IMG/VR virus record: IMGVR_UViG_3300046804_003503
Span: 97,059-161,058 of that record
Length of the DNA: 64,000 nucleotides
Source: a virus
Strand: one strand, 5' to 3'
Shown: positions 50,417 through 58,227 of the stretch, piece after piece
Numbering within the stretch: the stretch's first letter is position 1
How the letters are laid out: each line of letters begins with the position of its first letter
Notes under the pieces: model-generated
What the model was told of the DNA's origin: nothing
Database searches by the model: none
Seen by the model: only the letters and a program-made list of their open reading frames with translations
Program-made: the position numbers and the translations under genes

Positions 50417-50428
50417 TAGTTATTCTCC

Positions 50429-50752
50429 TCAAAATTCTTCCCAAGAGTTTTCTTTGTTCTTGAAAAAGATCCAATTTTGGTAATATTCTGACCCAAAATC
50501 AACTCCAGCCTCATTCCAAGCGTTAAAAGATCGCCCCTGACAAATATCCACAACAAACTCCTTGTTTGAATCCATAGTCAGATTATCTGGAATCTCAAAA
50601 TCTTCTATCTCAAAACCGGGAGCGGTAATGTTATCAATATTGTCAAAAACATATTCGCCCAATTGAACATCAAGATCCCTATCATCTTCATCATTGGTTA
50701 TGTTCCAACAATTTGGGACTTCGTAAAAAGTAACCAAACGAATTTTAACCAT
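50429..50752 (-). CDS. hypothetical protein
   Basis: This 107-aa acidic protein (DRDLDVQLGEYVFDNIDNIT...) is unrecognised. It starts on an exact junction motif, overlapping the previous stop as TAATG. Confidence 0.72.
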   Translation of the reverse strand: MVKIRLVTFYEVPNCWNITNDEDDRDLDVQLGEYVFDNIDNITAPGFEIEDFEIPDNLTMDSNKEFVVDICQGRSFNAWNEAGVDFGSEYYQNWIFFKNKENSWEEF

Positions 50753-51015
50753 TAGTTATTCTCCAAATTATCAAACAAAGAACTTCTGTCAGAGTAAATT
50801 CTGACCAGTTTATGAACTTGATAGTTTTCTGGTTCGTAATCGCTAGTCCAATAAAACTCTCCATCGTCATCTGTAAAATATCCTACTTCCTCAACATCTG
50901 TAATTGATCTTGCAGCATCGTCGCAGCCATTCTTATCAAAGAATACCTGAACATTTCCACCAAGTTTATCACGCAGAGCGGTCAATTCATTAATCATTTC
51001 ATTAAGAGTTTTCAT
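50752..51015 (-). CDS. hypothetical protein
   Basis: This 87-aa protein (LNEMINELTALRDKLGGNVQ ... YFTDDDGEFYWTSDYE) ends NLENN at the junction motif. It is of a kind seen in other phages, function unknown. Confidence 0.72.
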   Translation of the reverse strand: MKTLNEMINELTALRDKLGGNVQVFFDKNGCDDAARSITDVEEVGYFTDDDGEFYWTSDYEPENYQVHKLVRIYSDRSSLFDNLENN

Positions 51016-51034
51016 CAGTTATTCTCCAAGTAGT

Positions 51035-52129
51035 TTAACCAACGCAAAATTCATCACTGAGTTTAGCAGCAAGATCTTTTGCCGAAGCAGAAAGAAACTT
51101 ATTATTACTGAAAAACAATGGTGTAGAAACTTGATTGAGAAAATCCACAACAGTTGAAAGCAAACGAAGTTGAGCTTCATTTGGTATGCACTTATTGCTG
51201 AATATTGGATTGGTATCCTCATCTTCATCAATATCTGCCTCGTTGTAATCTGGAATATCATCATCCTCGTTAAGAACCAATACAGCGTTAGCGTCTTGCT
51301 TAACCAGTTTGTTAAGTATGCTGGTAGCGGCGTCAACTGTCAATGGCACAGAATTGGCATCGGCTTTCTTAGACGCTTCACGCCAAGACTCATACCAAGC
51401 ATCGCTGCTCTTTGCGGACTGAACATGAATCTGTGCTGATTGACCAGTAAGAGCCTCTTGAAGTTGTACAATACTAACCTTCTTACCGCTGCAACCTTCA
51501 AGAAGCGTAGAAAAATATGACTTCTTACCCTCCCAAGGCTTACGCCACCAAGTATAAGGAACGCGAAAGATTTGATTAATCTTCATGGCACGAATATCAG
51601 CATTAAAATAATTGGCAAGCTTCTTCTGAATGCCTGTCCAATACTTTTTGTTTTTCGTAAGTCCAAGTTGATGATCCTTATCACAAAGAACCCAATAAAC
51701 TTGATAACCATTTCGTGTATCGACAACCCATGTTGGCTCGACGGCAAAACTGTTGATCATGTTAAGGAACTGCTTCTTCTTTTCCTTGACAATCTTAGGA
51801 GAAAAATAATGTCCATTGTTGTCTCGACCAGCATCAAGATCAATGTAGCAAGCACGAACAGACTTTATATCATCCTTCTTGCGTAATCCATTGATATAGA
51901 AATAAGCATCAGAACTGTTTTTGATGTTATTGTCTATAACTTCGCTAATCATAGTAGTATGATTCATACCACTGAGTTTCTTACGTGGATTATTATTATA
52001 GCAAAGTATATGACCACCGCCAAATGAATCCAAGAATCGGTTTCTCATATTCACATAACCGCTCCTGTTAACATCATTCTGTGTGCTTTTATCATCAAAT
52101 GGATTAAAACTAAGTTCAAGCTTGAGCAT
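51035..52129 (-). CDS. archaeo-eukaryotic-type primase (AEP/RepB-like)
   Basis: This 364-aa protein has VRACYIDLDAGRD near residue 90 (metal DxD), WVVDTRNGYQVYWVL near 134 (second AEP block) and QIFRVPYTWWRKP near 185, the usual order of small prim-pol or replication-initiator primases. The C-terminal 150 aa are acidic and unrecognised. No helicase part follows. It is the second primase in the window, next to the DnaG-type one. Codons are GC-richer than its neighbours. Confidence 0.75.
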   Translation of the reverse strand: MLKLELSFNPFDDKSTQNDVNRSGYVNMRNRFLDSFGGGHILCYNNNPRKKLSGMNHTTMISEVIDNNIKNSSDAYFYINGLRKKDDIKSVRACYIDLDAGRDNNGHYFSPKIVKEKKKQFLNMINSFAVEPTWVVDTRNGYQVYWVLCDKDHQLGLTKNKKYWTGIQKKLANYFNADIRAMKINQIFRVPYTWWRKPWEGKKSYFSTLLEGCSGKKVSIVQLQEALTGQSAQIHVQSAKSSDAWYESWREASKKADANSVPLTVDAATSILNKLVKQDANAVLVLNEDDDIPDYNEADIDEDEDTNPIFSNKCIPNEAQLRLLSTVVDFLNQVSTPLFFSNNKFLSASAKDLAAKLSDEFCVG

Positions 52130-52193
52130 AATTTACTCCTTAAAGGTAATTTTTGAATTTTGTTGTTGTTACTTAAAACGTTTTGGTGTATAA

Positions 52194-52276
52194 TCTCACG
52201 GGTGGGAGTCGAACCCACATGACTAATAGTCGAGACATTTTAAGTGTCTTGCGTATACCAATTTCGCCACCGTGAG
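52194..52276 (-). tRNA. tRNA-Leu, anticodon TAA
   Basis: This 83-nt RNA has a CTCACGG/CCGTGAG acceptor, anticodon arm AGACA-CTTAAAA-TGTCT, a class II variable arm and a GTGGG-TTCGACT-CCCAC T-arm. It reads UUA, the main Leu codon of AT-rich genes. CCA is not encoded. Confidence 0.93.
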
Positions 52277-52287
52277 GAGTGTTATCT

Positions 52288-52758
52288 ATGTATCATACCA
52301 AAGTTTGCGGCACTTGTCAAGAGGAAAAAAATGTGTCTGAATTTGGATTTAAGGACAAACAAAGAGGAAAATTGCAATCTAGATGTAAAAAATGTCAATC
52401 TGAATGTTCTAAAAAACATTATCTTTCAAATAAAGATGATTATCGCAAACGTGCTAGAAAAAATAATGTACTATATCGTGAGCGTAATCGTCAATTTGTA
52501 TCTGAGTATAAATCTGAAAAAGGCTGTCATTTTTGTCAAGAAAATACTCCAGTTTGTTTAGATTTTCATCATTTAGATCCAAACGAAAAAGAAATCAACA
52601 TTTCTATAATGTCTAAGGGTGCAAACTCTATAGAAACAATTATGAAAGAAATTGATAAATGTCTAGTAATTTGTTCAAATTGTCATAGAAAGTTACACGC
52701 GGGACTGATAGAAGTGAGTATACCACTGTCATCGGTTCTTGTCAAGCCACTTCTTTAG
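52288..52758 (+). CDS. HNH endonuclease with zinc ribbon, plus strand
   Basis: The ATG at 52288 has GAGGAG 7 nt upstream; a GTG at 52279 is in frame. The 156-aa protein has KVCGTCQEEK...RCKKCQSECSKKHY, then KGCHFCQENTPVCLDFHHLDPNEKEINIS and CLVICSNCHRKLHAGL. Its ribosome site overlaps the antisense of the tRNA-Leu 5' end, and its first codons overlie a minus-strand promoter. Its 3' end overlaps the convergent 52729-53022 gene. Confidence 0.87.
   Translation: MYHTKVCGTCQEEKNVSEFGFKDKQRGKLQSRCKKCQSECSKKHYLSNKDDYRKRARKNNVLYRERNRQFVSEYKSEKGCHFCQENTPVCLDFHHLDPNEKEINISIMSKGANSIETIMKEIDKCLVICSNCHRKLHAGLIEVSIPLSSVLVKPLL
52292..52320 (-). promoter_or_regulatory. sigma70-type promoter for tRNA-Leu
   Basis: TTGACA, 17-nt spacer ending TGG, TATGAT on the minus strand; the -10 is 16 nt before the tRNA 5' end. 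It lies inside the HNH coding sequence on the other strand. Confidence 0.85.
52717..52745 (-). promoter_or_regulatory. second sigma70-type promoter at the far side of the HNH gene
   Basis: TTGACA, 17-nt spacer with CCGAT and TGG end, TATACT on the minus strand. It points through the HNH gene towards tRNA-Leu and may be the tRNA promoter that existed before the insertion. Confidence 0.75.
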
Positions 52759-53022
52759 TTCTTCTCTGTTGGCATATAATGGAATTAATCTTTCTTCATC
52801 AAAACGATTATAATGCAATGTAAGATTATATATGTCTCCACGTTCATTTATACTGGCCCATGCAACATTGTAGAATGGCAATTCAGCATTAGATCGCAGT
52901 TTTTTAAGTTCATCTTTGGCATTGTTGACTGTAAATTGATCAGCACCGCTTGCCCAAGCAAACTCAATTAAAAACTCAATAGGATTAGATACTTTATCCA
53001 TTTTTATTTTTACATCCTTCAC
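52729..53022 (-). CDS. hypothetical protein
   Basis: This 97-aa protein (NPIEFLIEFAWASGADQFTV ... EELKKWLDKNR) is unrecognised. It overlaps the next gene by 29 nt. Confidence 0.72.
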   Translation of the reverse strand: MKDVKIKMDKVSNPIEFLIEFAWASGADQFTVNNAKDELKKLRSNAELPFYNVAWASINERGDIYNLTLHYNRFDEERLIPLYANREELKKWLDKNR

Positions 53023-53425
53023 AAAGAGTTGTTATCCATCCACCCTTATTCGGGCTTCCGCGTTCACCGCAAACTTCACAAATTTTGTAACTAAATCCTT
53101 CTGCCATACTAACTAAACCCTTAACATAATCATCGCCACCACTAAGATATACGCGAAGACCACCAAACTTTTCTTTTATTTGATCAAACTTTACTGGAAT
53201 ATAATTAGATATATAATCTGGATTCGTTTGTTGTTTCCATTTTGTTTGACCTATAATGTTGTCTTCGTGTTGTTTTATGTACCAACATAGGTTGGATATA
53301 ATATCAAACCAACCATTTCCGCATTCACAACCCCATGCCATACAACTTTGCATAATCCCCTTGTCTTTATTACTAAAGAATTGGGGATACTTTTCGTAAA
53401 GTTTATCTTCTAGTTCTTGATCCAT
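52994..53425 (-). CDS. hypothetical protein with Cys clusters
   Basis: The ATG at 53425 follows the upstream stop; a TTG 12 nt earlier also exists. The 143-aa protein has GWFDIISNLCWYIKQ, IKEKFGGLRVYLSGGDDYV and CEVCGERGSPNKG...CEGC, a zinc site. It resembles phage proteins of unknown function. Confidence 0.75.
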   Translation of the reverse strand: MDQELEDKLYEKYPQFFSNKDKGIMQSCMAWGCECGNGWFDIISNLCWYIKQHEDNIIGQTKWKQQTNPDYISNYIPVKFDQIKEKFGGLRVYLSGGDDYVKGLVSMAEGFSYKICEVCGERGSPNKGGWITTLCEGCKNKNG

Positions 53426-53427
53426 AA

Positions 53428-53757
53428 TTAATACCAAACAGTTTTATCTTCATCGGGGTAATTATACTTAGAAAATACATCCTTAATATATCTATCGCAA
53501 GTATCGCAGTCATTTATAGAATTTGTATCATCATCTTCATTGTGAAGATCAGAATATTCATCAAGTTTGAATACTTGTAGGAATGTGTCCCAAGCGACAT
53601 TATACCTAGCCTCATGAAGAATAGCAAGCCCATGAAGGGCAGCAAATGCATCATCTCTGTCTAGTGTACCATCAATAATTTGACCAGCAATAGTCTTAAT
53701 ATCGTCGCTAATCTTATTTAGATTTGTAAGTTCATTCTCCATGTCGAATCGGTCCAT
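53428..53757 (-). CDS. hypothetical protein
   Basis: This 109-aa acidic protein (AALHGLAILHEARYNVAWDT; CDTCD) is unrecognised. AGAGGA lies 5 nt before the ATG. Confidence 0.72.
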   Translation of the reverse strand: MDRFDMENELTNLNKISDDIKTIAGQIIDGTLDRDDAFAALHGLAILHEARYNVAWDTFLQVFKLDEYSDLHNEDDDTNSINDCDTCDRYIKDVFSKYNYPDEDKTVWY

Positions 53758-53950
53758 GTTGTCCTCTTTCTATTTCTTCTATTAAAGTCTTGTATAGTAA
53801 ATCTGTCAAATCATCTTGTCTAATTAACTGAGGATAATGTTCTCGTATAGTGTCAGAATAATCACCGTCAATCACATATTTATTTGATGGACTGTAATCA
53901 ACAGTCGGTATTGTGGAACTGATGATTATTGCTGACGCTAACTTTATCAT
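53732..53950 (-). CDS. hypothetical small protein
   Basis: This 72-aa protein starts MIKLASAIIISSTIPTVDYS, a possible weak signal sequence. It is unrecognised. Confidence 0.65.
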   Translation of the reverse strand: MIKLASAIIISSTIPTVDYSPSNKYVIDGDYSDTIREHYPQLIRQDDLTDLLYKTLIEEIERGQHGPIRHGE

Positions 53951-54279
53951 ATATATCGTCTAGAATATTCGCCCTGTATGTCACTAATAAATTCTGGATC
54001 GTTGGTAACATCTGGACCGATTATATATTCCTGCGGAACGTGTTTATAAACTCCCTTTTGCTTGGCGTCTTCCCAATCAAGACAACCATACCTACTCCAG
54101 TATAGATACTTAAATCCTTCATAACTCTTAGTCTCCATTAACATTTTTTCTACAAGAATACAAAGCTTTTGCTTGGTAGACTGAGGAATTCGTGTAGAAA
54201 GCATATCATTGACAGTATTCTTGATATGCTCAAGAAACTCAATGGAAACCTGTTTACGCTTCTTATTTGCAATCTTCAT
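53947..54279 (-). CDS. hypothetical protein
   Basis: This 110-aa protein has FLEHIKNTVNDMLSTRIPQS and WSRYGCLDWEDAKQKGVYKH. It is unrecognised, with an ATGA overlap downstream. Confidence 0.72.
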   Translation of the reverse strand: MKIANKKRKQVSIEFLEHIKNTVNDMLSTRIPQSTKQKLCILVEKMLMETKSYEGFKYLYWSRYGCLDWEDAKQKGVYKHVPQEYIIGPDVTNDPEFISDIQGEYSRRYI

Positions 54280-54281
54280 GT

Positions 54282-54461
54282 TTATTCCTCCAAGTTAGAC
54301 GCATTAATCGTTATACTAGGAAACCATTCTCCATCATTAACCTTAAACTCATCAATATCCGCTTCGTACTCAGAACCATCAACGAAATCATAAACATATA
54401 CAACGTCGTTATGAATACCGGGCTTATCTTCGATATACTTTTTAAGTTCGCCCCAAGTCAT
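54282..54461 (-). CDS. 59-aa protein, paralogue of 54463-54633
   Basis: MTWGELKKYIEDKPGIHNDV ... FPSITINASNLEE. It shares the MTW-x-EL start and W-P/F-x-x-x-I-N end with the adjacent upstream gene, a tandem duplication. Confidence 0.7.
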   Translation of the reverse strand: MTWGELKKYIEDKPGIHNDVVYVYDFVDGSEYEADIDEFKVNDGEWFPSITINASNLEE

Positions 54462-54462
54462 A

Positions 54463-54633
54463 TTATTCCTCTTCTTCGTTAATTGCTAAATAAGGAATCC
54501 AACCTTCATGAAGTAACTCAGTTATCTCTACTGGATATTCTGAATTGTCAGCATGAACATATATTTTGACTTCCTCATCTAAAGTGTGTTTATCTTGCTT
54601 TTGTATGAACTGCATTAGTTCTCGCCAAGTCAT
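54463..54633 (-). CDS. 56-aa protein, paralogue of 54282-54461
   Basis: MTWRELMQFIQKQDKHTLDE ... WIPYLAINEEEE. It is the first gene after the promoter at 54658-54686. Confidence 0.7.
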   Translation of the reverse strand: MTWRELMQFIQKQDKHTLDEEVKIYVHADNSEYPVEITELLHEGWIPYLAINEEEE

Positions 54634-54657
54634 GTTAACTCCTTTGCGATTGAACGT

Positions 54658-54686
54658 ATTCTACAGTATCGTCTATTTCCTGTCAA
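54658..54686 (-). promoter_or_regulatory. sigma70-type promoter
   Basis: TTGACA, 17-nt spacer with CGATA, TAGAAT on the minus strand. It drives the 54463/54282 pair and probably genes below. Confidence 0.82.
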
Positions 54687-54952
54687 GAACTTGAAACTTC
54701 TAGTTCTTCAAGCGTTATCCTTGCTTTTTCGTCAGAATGACGATTAGGGTCCGCCAATCCACTGTTTATACGATTCTTTTTTGTGATATAAAATCCACGA
54801 TCATCCTTACAGACTACTTCATCTGTATTAATTGAAATTGGTTTATATTGTGACAGATCTACAATCATTGTAGAATCTGATCCATAATGAGTTTTAGTAG
54901 TAACAACTGATCCAGATTCATGTTGTCGAGGCTTAAACAATTTTCGTGCCAT
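54683..54952 (-). CDS. hypothetical protein
   Basis: The ATG at 54952 was chosen (MARKLFKPRQHESG...). The 89-aa product is basic at its N-terminus and is unrecognised. Confidence 0.7.
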   Translation of the reverse strand: MARKLFKPRQHESGSVVTTKTHYGSDSTMIVDLSQYKPISINTDEVVCKDDRGFYITKKNRINSGLADPNRHSDEKARITLEELEVSSS

Positions 54953-55286
54953 TATTATTCTCCTTTGGTGCAAAAGTCATACAATTTAAAGTTTCATCCC
55001 AATATGTATCAATTATATCTTTAGAAGCCATTTTGGATAATGTGACTCCTAAAACCCAATCATGTACCTCAGTAAATATTTTTTGCAATATTTTAGTATT
55101 CATGAGATATTTGTCGCCCCTAGATATAGAATATTGTTTGATGATAGATACAATCTCTTTTGGTTTGATGTAATTAGTGAATTCATCTAATGGAATTCCT
55201 CTATTTTTAGCAACATCTTTACCAATATACTTAGCAGTTTTCTTTATATCTTTTATTACTACTAGCGGTTCTTTATCTTTATCCAT
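54933..55286 (-). CDS. hypothetical protein
   Basis: This 117-aa protein (KTAKYIGKDVAKNRGIPLDE ... LGVTLSKMASKDIID) is unrecognised. Its start overlaps the UV-endonuclease stop by one base. Confidence 0.72.
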   Translation of the reverse strand: MDKDKEPLVVIKDIKKTAKYIGKDVAKNRGIPLDEFTNYIKPKEIVSIIKQYSISRGDKYLMNTKILQKIFTEVHDWVLGVTLSKMASKDIIDTYWDETLNCMTFAPKENNNGTKIV

Positions 55287-56200
55287 TATGCACCTACAAC
55301 ATTCTCCATATAACGTGAAATTGCATGATCTTTCATTTTGAGTTCAAAATCAAGATCAAAGTCAAGGCCATGAGTATTGAATATATTGTTAGCGTAATCT
55401 GAATGCGCCCGTGGATTATTGCCGGGGCGACTCTCACTGTAATGGAACAATGGTCTATAATCGCCCCACGTTGCGTAGCAGGCGTTTATAGCCTCGTTCT
55501 CTGATAAACCGTCTGGATGACAGGCGTGATGTAAATAGTCGAATGTGATTGGTATTCCGGTCTTAGAATGAAATATAGAGGTAAGTTCGCGTACACTCCA
55601 ACAGTTTATCTTATCGTCATTCTCGACAACCAATCGGCTACGACAATTGGGGTCAAGAAGATTAAAATTGCTAAGAAATCTAGATATGATAGCATCGTAA
55701 TCTCCCGTCTTGTTATGAACATGTAAATTCATGGGAGATCTGTAGTCTGTGGGACAGCCGATACGGTCCATGAATGAAGAATAGAAATTAAGTTCTGTGA
55801 TTGTTTTTTCGACTGCGGAAGCATTGGTTGAAGCGAGGACATTAAACTCACTAGGATGACAAGAAATGCGAACATTTGTAGAGGTAATAGTTTCCTCCAG
55901 TATATCAAAACTGTCTTGAATGTCATCATAATTAGGCAAATCCTCTAGATCGACTTTAGCTTCATCATAAGTAATAAGTGGGAAAAGGTCACTACTAAGC
56001 CTGTAGCAATAGTCATTGGCGGCACAATGTTTGATTATTTCATTGGTAACATACATATTGTTTAGTATGCGATCACCAAGGATAGATATAGCCTCTGATC
56101 TAGGCAAGCTAGAAAAACGCTTGAATGTCATAGTCTGGAACTTAACTGGATCGTCAAGTTCCTGCAACTGTAAAGATATACAACAGAGGCCAATTTTCAT
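55286..56200 (-). CDS. uvdE: UV-damage endonuclease (UvdE/UvsE family)
   Basis: This 304-aa TIM-barrel protein has YRLSSDLFPLI, RISCHPSEFNVL, NLHVHNKTGD, RLVVENDDKINCW, ITFDYLHHACHPDG and LFHYSESRPGNNPRAHSDYA. These are the metal-binding His/Glu/Asp blocks of UVDE in order. It nicks 5' of UV photoproducts. It would be useful to a phage exposed to sunlight. It is driven by the promoter at 56234-56261. Confidence 0.93.
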   Translation of the reverse strand: MKIGLCCISLQLQELDDPVKFQTMTFKRFSSLPRSEAISILGDRILNNMYVTNEIIKHCAANDYCYRLSSDLFPLITYDEAKVDLEDLPNYDDIQDSFDILEETITSTNVRISCHPSEFNVLASTNASAVEKTITELNFYSSFMDRIGCPTDYRSPMNLHVHNKTGDYDAIISRFLSNFNLLDPNCRSRLVVENDDKINCWSVRELTSIFHSKTGIPITFDYLHHACHPDGLSENEAINACYATWGDYRPLFHYSESRPGNNPRAHSDYANNIFNTHGLDFDLDFELKMKDHAISRYMENVVGA

Positions 56201-56233
56201 GTAATTTCTCGTATAGTGTCAGGGTACTACACT

Positions 56234-56261
56234 ATTATACATCGGCTGTGTCGGTTGTCAA
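56234..56261 (-). promoter_or_regulatory. sigma70-type promoter for uvdE
   Basis: TTGACA, 16-nt spacer with CCGATG, TATAAT on the minus strand; 34 nt before the uvdE start. Confidence 0.85.
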
Positions 56262-56263
56262 AC

Positions 56264-56794
56264 TTAATTTTTGTATACGTACCAATCTTCTTGATCATTT
56301 ACAGTTTTAACCAATTCATATCCAAGATTGCATAAAAATTCTCTTGATGGTAATAATATCTCAGTATTTCGATAATTATCATGCTCAAATGTTATTATAT
56401 TAAATATGTATTTGTTAAATGGTAATTTTTTTAATACCTCAAATGTTATTTTGGGTGGTTCAAGATCTATAGATAAATAATCTATATTTTTAGGTATATT
56501 ATTTTCTATGAAGATATCTTCAAATTTCGTTGATGTACAATCTCCAATGTATAACTTTGATTTTCTATTTTTTTTCCAAAATTGATCGTATTCTTCAATT
56601 GACATATTAGAGCAAGCATGGGTGTATGGTGGCCCTATATCGAAAGAAAGTCCAGACCAATTAAAGTCATTCTCAAGTATGTATGTGTTATTTATTTCTA
56701 TAGGATGACCAGCACCTATATCTATAAAAATTCCATTATTTTTTTTATTGCAAGTATTTAATACAAACTCATCTTGACCTATTTGTGATATCAT
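56264..56794 (-). CDS. FkbM-like methyltransferase
   Basis: The ATG at 56794 overlaps the previous stop (ATGA). The 176-aa protein has MISQIGQDEFVL, NNGIFIDIGAGHPIEINNTY (SAM site), WSGLSFDIGP, NIDYLSIDLEPPKITFEVL and IITFEHDNY, the FkbM-type order. It is likely a SAM-dependent O-methyltransferase acting on a glycan. With several glycosyltransferases in the window this suggests sugar decoration. Confidence 0.8.
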   Translation of the reverse strand: MISQIGQDEFVLNTCNKKNNGIFIDIGAGHPIEINNTYILENDFNWSGLSFDIGPPYTHACSNMSIEEYDQFWKKNRKSKLYIGDCTSTKFEDIFIENNIPKNIDYLSIDLEPPKITFEVLKKLPFNKYIFNIITFEHDNYRNTEILLPSREFLCNLGYELVKTVNDQEDWYVYKN

Positions 56795-57033
56795 AATTGA
56801 TTTTTTCTCCAACTGAAGAGATTATTTAGCCAAGCTTTTCTTTTACTGCAATTACACTCTCTTAAGTTGAACCATTCTTTAAATCTTTCTTCTGTAATTC
56901 CTACAGATTTTAATGCACTCTCTACAACATCTCCAAGGCCAGTTAGTTCACTATTTGTATGACTATTAGCTTTTATGCCCTTGCTTTCAAGTTCTTGTAT
57001 TACTTGATCCATTTCTTGTTTTATATCGCTCAT
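56791..57033 (-). CDS. hypothetical protein
   Basis: This 80-aa protein (IKQEMDQVIQELESKGIKAN ... LRECNCSKRKAW) is unrecognised. GGGAG lies before its ATG. Confidence 0.7.
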   Translation of the reverse strand: MSDIKQEMDQVIQELESKGIKANSHTNSELTGLGDVVESALKSVGITEERFKEWFNLRECNCSKRKAWLNNLFSWRKNQL

Positions 57034-57435
57034 TTTTTTCTCCCAATTGTGGGTTTTTGTCCCTTTTAATATTTTTTTCGATGGTTTTTTGTGGGATGGT
57101 TTCCATCATTCTACTAGTTATATACACCCAAAAATGAGTCTAAATAGGGAAGTTAGTCTACTATCCAGCACATGAGTTTAACACTACAAAATAAGACATA
57201 TAACAAACATACTATACTCCATATACATAAGAGTAATAACACACTACATAGTCCAAACCAAAATCTTGATTTATACGTGGCTAATTCACATAAATAATAA
57301 ATTTTCATATATGCCTATTTTTCTAGAGTCTATGGAGTGTATGGGTACGTATGTAGAGTATGTATAGAGTAAGACCCCTAGTAACCTTTATGGGGCTATA
57401 GGGGTCTATGGTATATATGTATGTATGTATATACT
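57034..57435. other. 402-bp region without genes; repeats and inverted repeat
   Basis: No supported gene was found on either strand. It contains a perfect inverted repeat AGACCCCTA/TAGGGGTCT at 57372-57407 with a nested GGGGCTATA/CCTTTATGG arm. It also has many short GTATGG/GTATGTA-type repeats (57337-57432). It is the longest gene-free stretch here and could be a structured RNA, a terminator complex or a replication region. Confidence 0.6.
57372..57407. repeat. 9-bp perfect inverted repeat
   Basis: AGACCCCTA and TAGGGGTCT flank an 18-nt loop just after the 57436-57702 stop. No T-run follows, so a terminator role is possible but not typical. Confidence 0.6.
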
Positions 57436-57702
57436 CTATTCCATATGGTCTAGGGCATACTCTATAATAGTCAGATACTGGTCAAGTTGTCTAGGTGTAA
57501 GTTCTTTACCATTAGCAGCAAGGGCGTGTCGATATGCTAATCTTTTAGATATATCCATATCAATCAACTCTCTCATTTCCTTGATTTGACTCTTATTCTT
57601 TAAACTAGCTATCTCTCTATATGTCTTATAGCCTTCGTTATCATCATAGTCTTCTTCAAACAATTCGCTCATATCTGTAAAGAATTCTATCTTTGTTTTC
57701 AT
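57436..57702 (-). CDS. hypothetical protein
   Basis: This 88-aa acidic helical protein (MSELFEEDYDDNEGYKTYRE ... TPRQLDQYLTIIEYAL) is unrecognised. Confidence 0.72.
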   Translation of the reverse strand: MKTKIEFFTDMSELFEEDYDDNEGYKTYREIASLKNKSQIKEMRELIDMDISKRLAYRHALAANGKELTPRQLDQYLTIIEYALDHME

Positions 57703-57789
57703 GATATTTTCTCCATATTAAATTTGGGGCGTTTTGCCCCTCATTTCTATAAATAAGTGTTAATAACTGTAAATATTGGAGGAATTTGA

Positions 57790-58227
57790 CTACTTTACAC
57801 GAACTGATATATTAGCTCTTACAATCTTATGTGGTGAACGGTACATGTTGGGAATGGTATCAGAAGCTTTTTCTGGCCCCATATATATATACCCCCAACC
57901 ACCATCACTAGCATGAACAATCAAGCCATCGGAGTCGCGATTCTTAACAGTATATATACCAGCATCAGTCATATATTGTTTATCGCCGTTCTCACCTAAA
58001 TAATAATTACCAGAACGACCGATTACCTTAATACGATCACCATTAGTAAGAGACTTCCAATCTTCTATTTCTTCAAACTTCTTCGGCTTCTTAATCTTGG
58101 CGGGCTTCTTATTTTTAGAGGTAGCCCCGATTACAAATTCAGTATTACAATGCTTACAAGTATGTGACCTAGCCCCGTTAATACCATTACAATTCTTACA
58201 AAGTTTCTGTCCACGTTTAACTTTCAT
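57790..58227 (-). CDS. zinc-ribbon protein with C-terminal SH3/KOW-like domain
   Basis: The ATG at 58227 has AAGGGAG 7 nt upstream. The 145-aa protein has LCKNCNGINGARSHTCKHCN (ribbon) at residues 9-28, a Lys-rich linker, and a beta-rich domain with LTNGDRIKVIGRSGNYYLG and GIYTVKNRDSDGLIVHASDG. It may bind nucleic acid. It is expressed from the promoter at 58291-58319. Confidence 0.75.
   Translation of the reverse strand: MKVKRGQKLCKNCNGINGARSHTCKHCNTEFVIGATSKNKKPAKIKKPKKFEEIEDWKSLTNGDRIKVIGRSGNYYLGENGDKQYMTDAGIYTVKNRDSDGLIVHASDGGWGYIYMGPEKASDTIPNMYRSPHKIVRANISVRVK

Noticed and set aside
51019-51336. 105-codon minus-strand frame inside the AEP primase gene
   Set aside because: It is a different frame within a gene with clear motifs; its Leu/Phe-rich product is typical of shadow frames.
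57405-57435. TATGTATG microsatellite as a CRISPR or phase-variable tract
   Set aside because: It is too short and has no spacers. It is simple AT-rich sequence.
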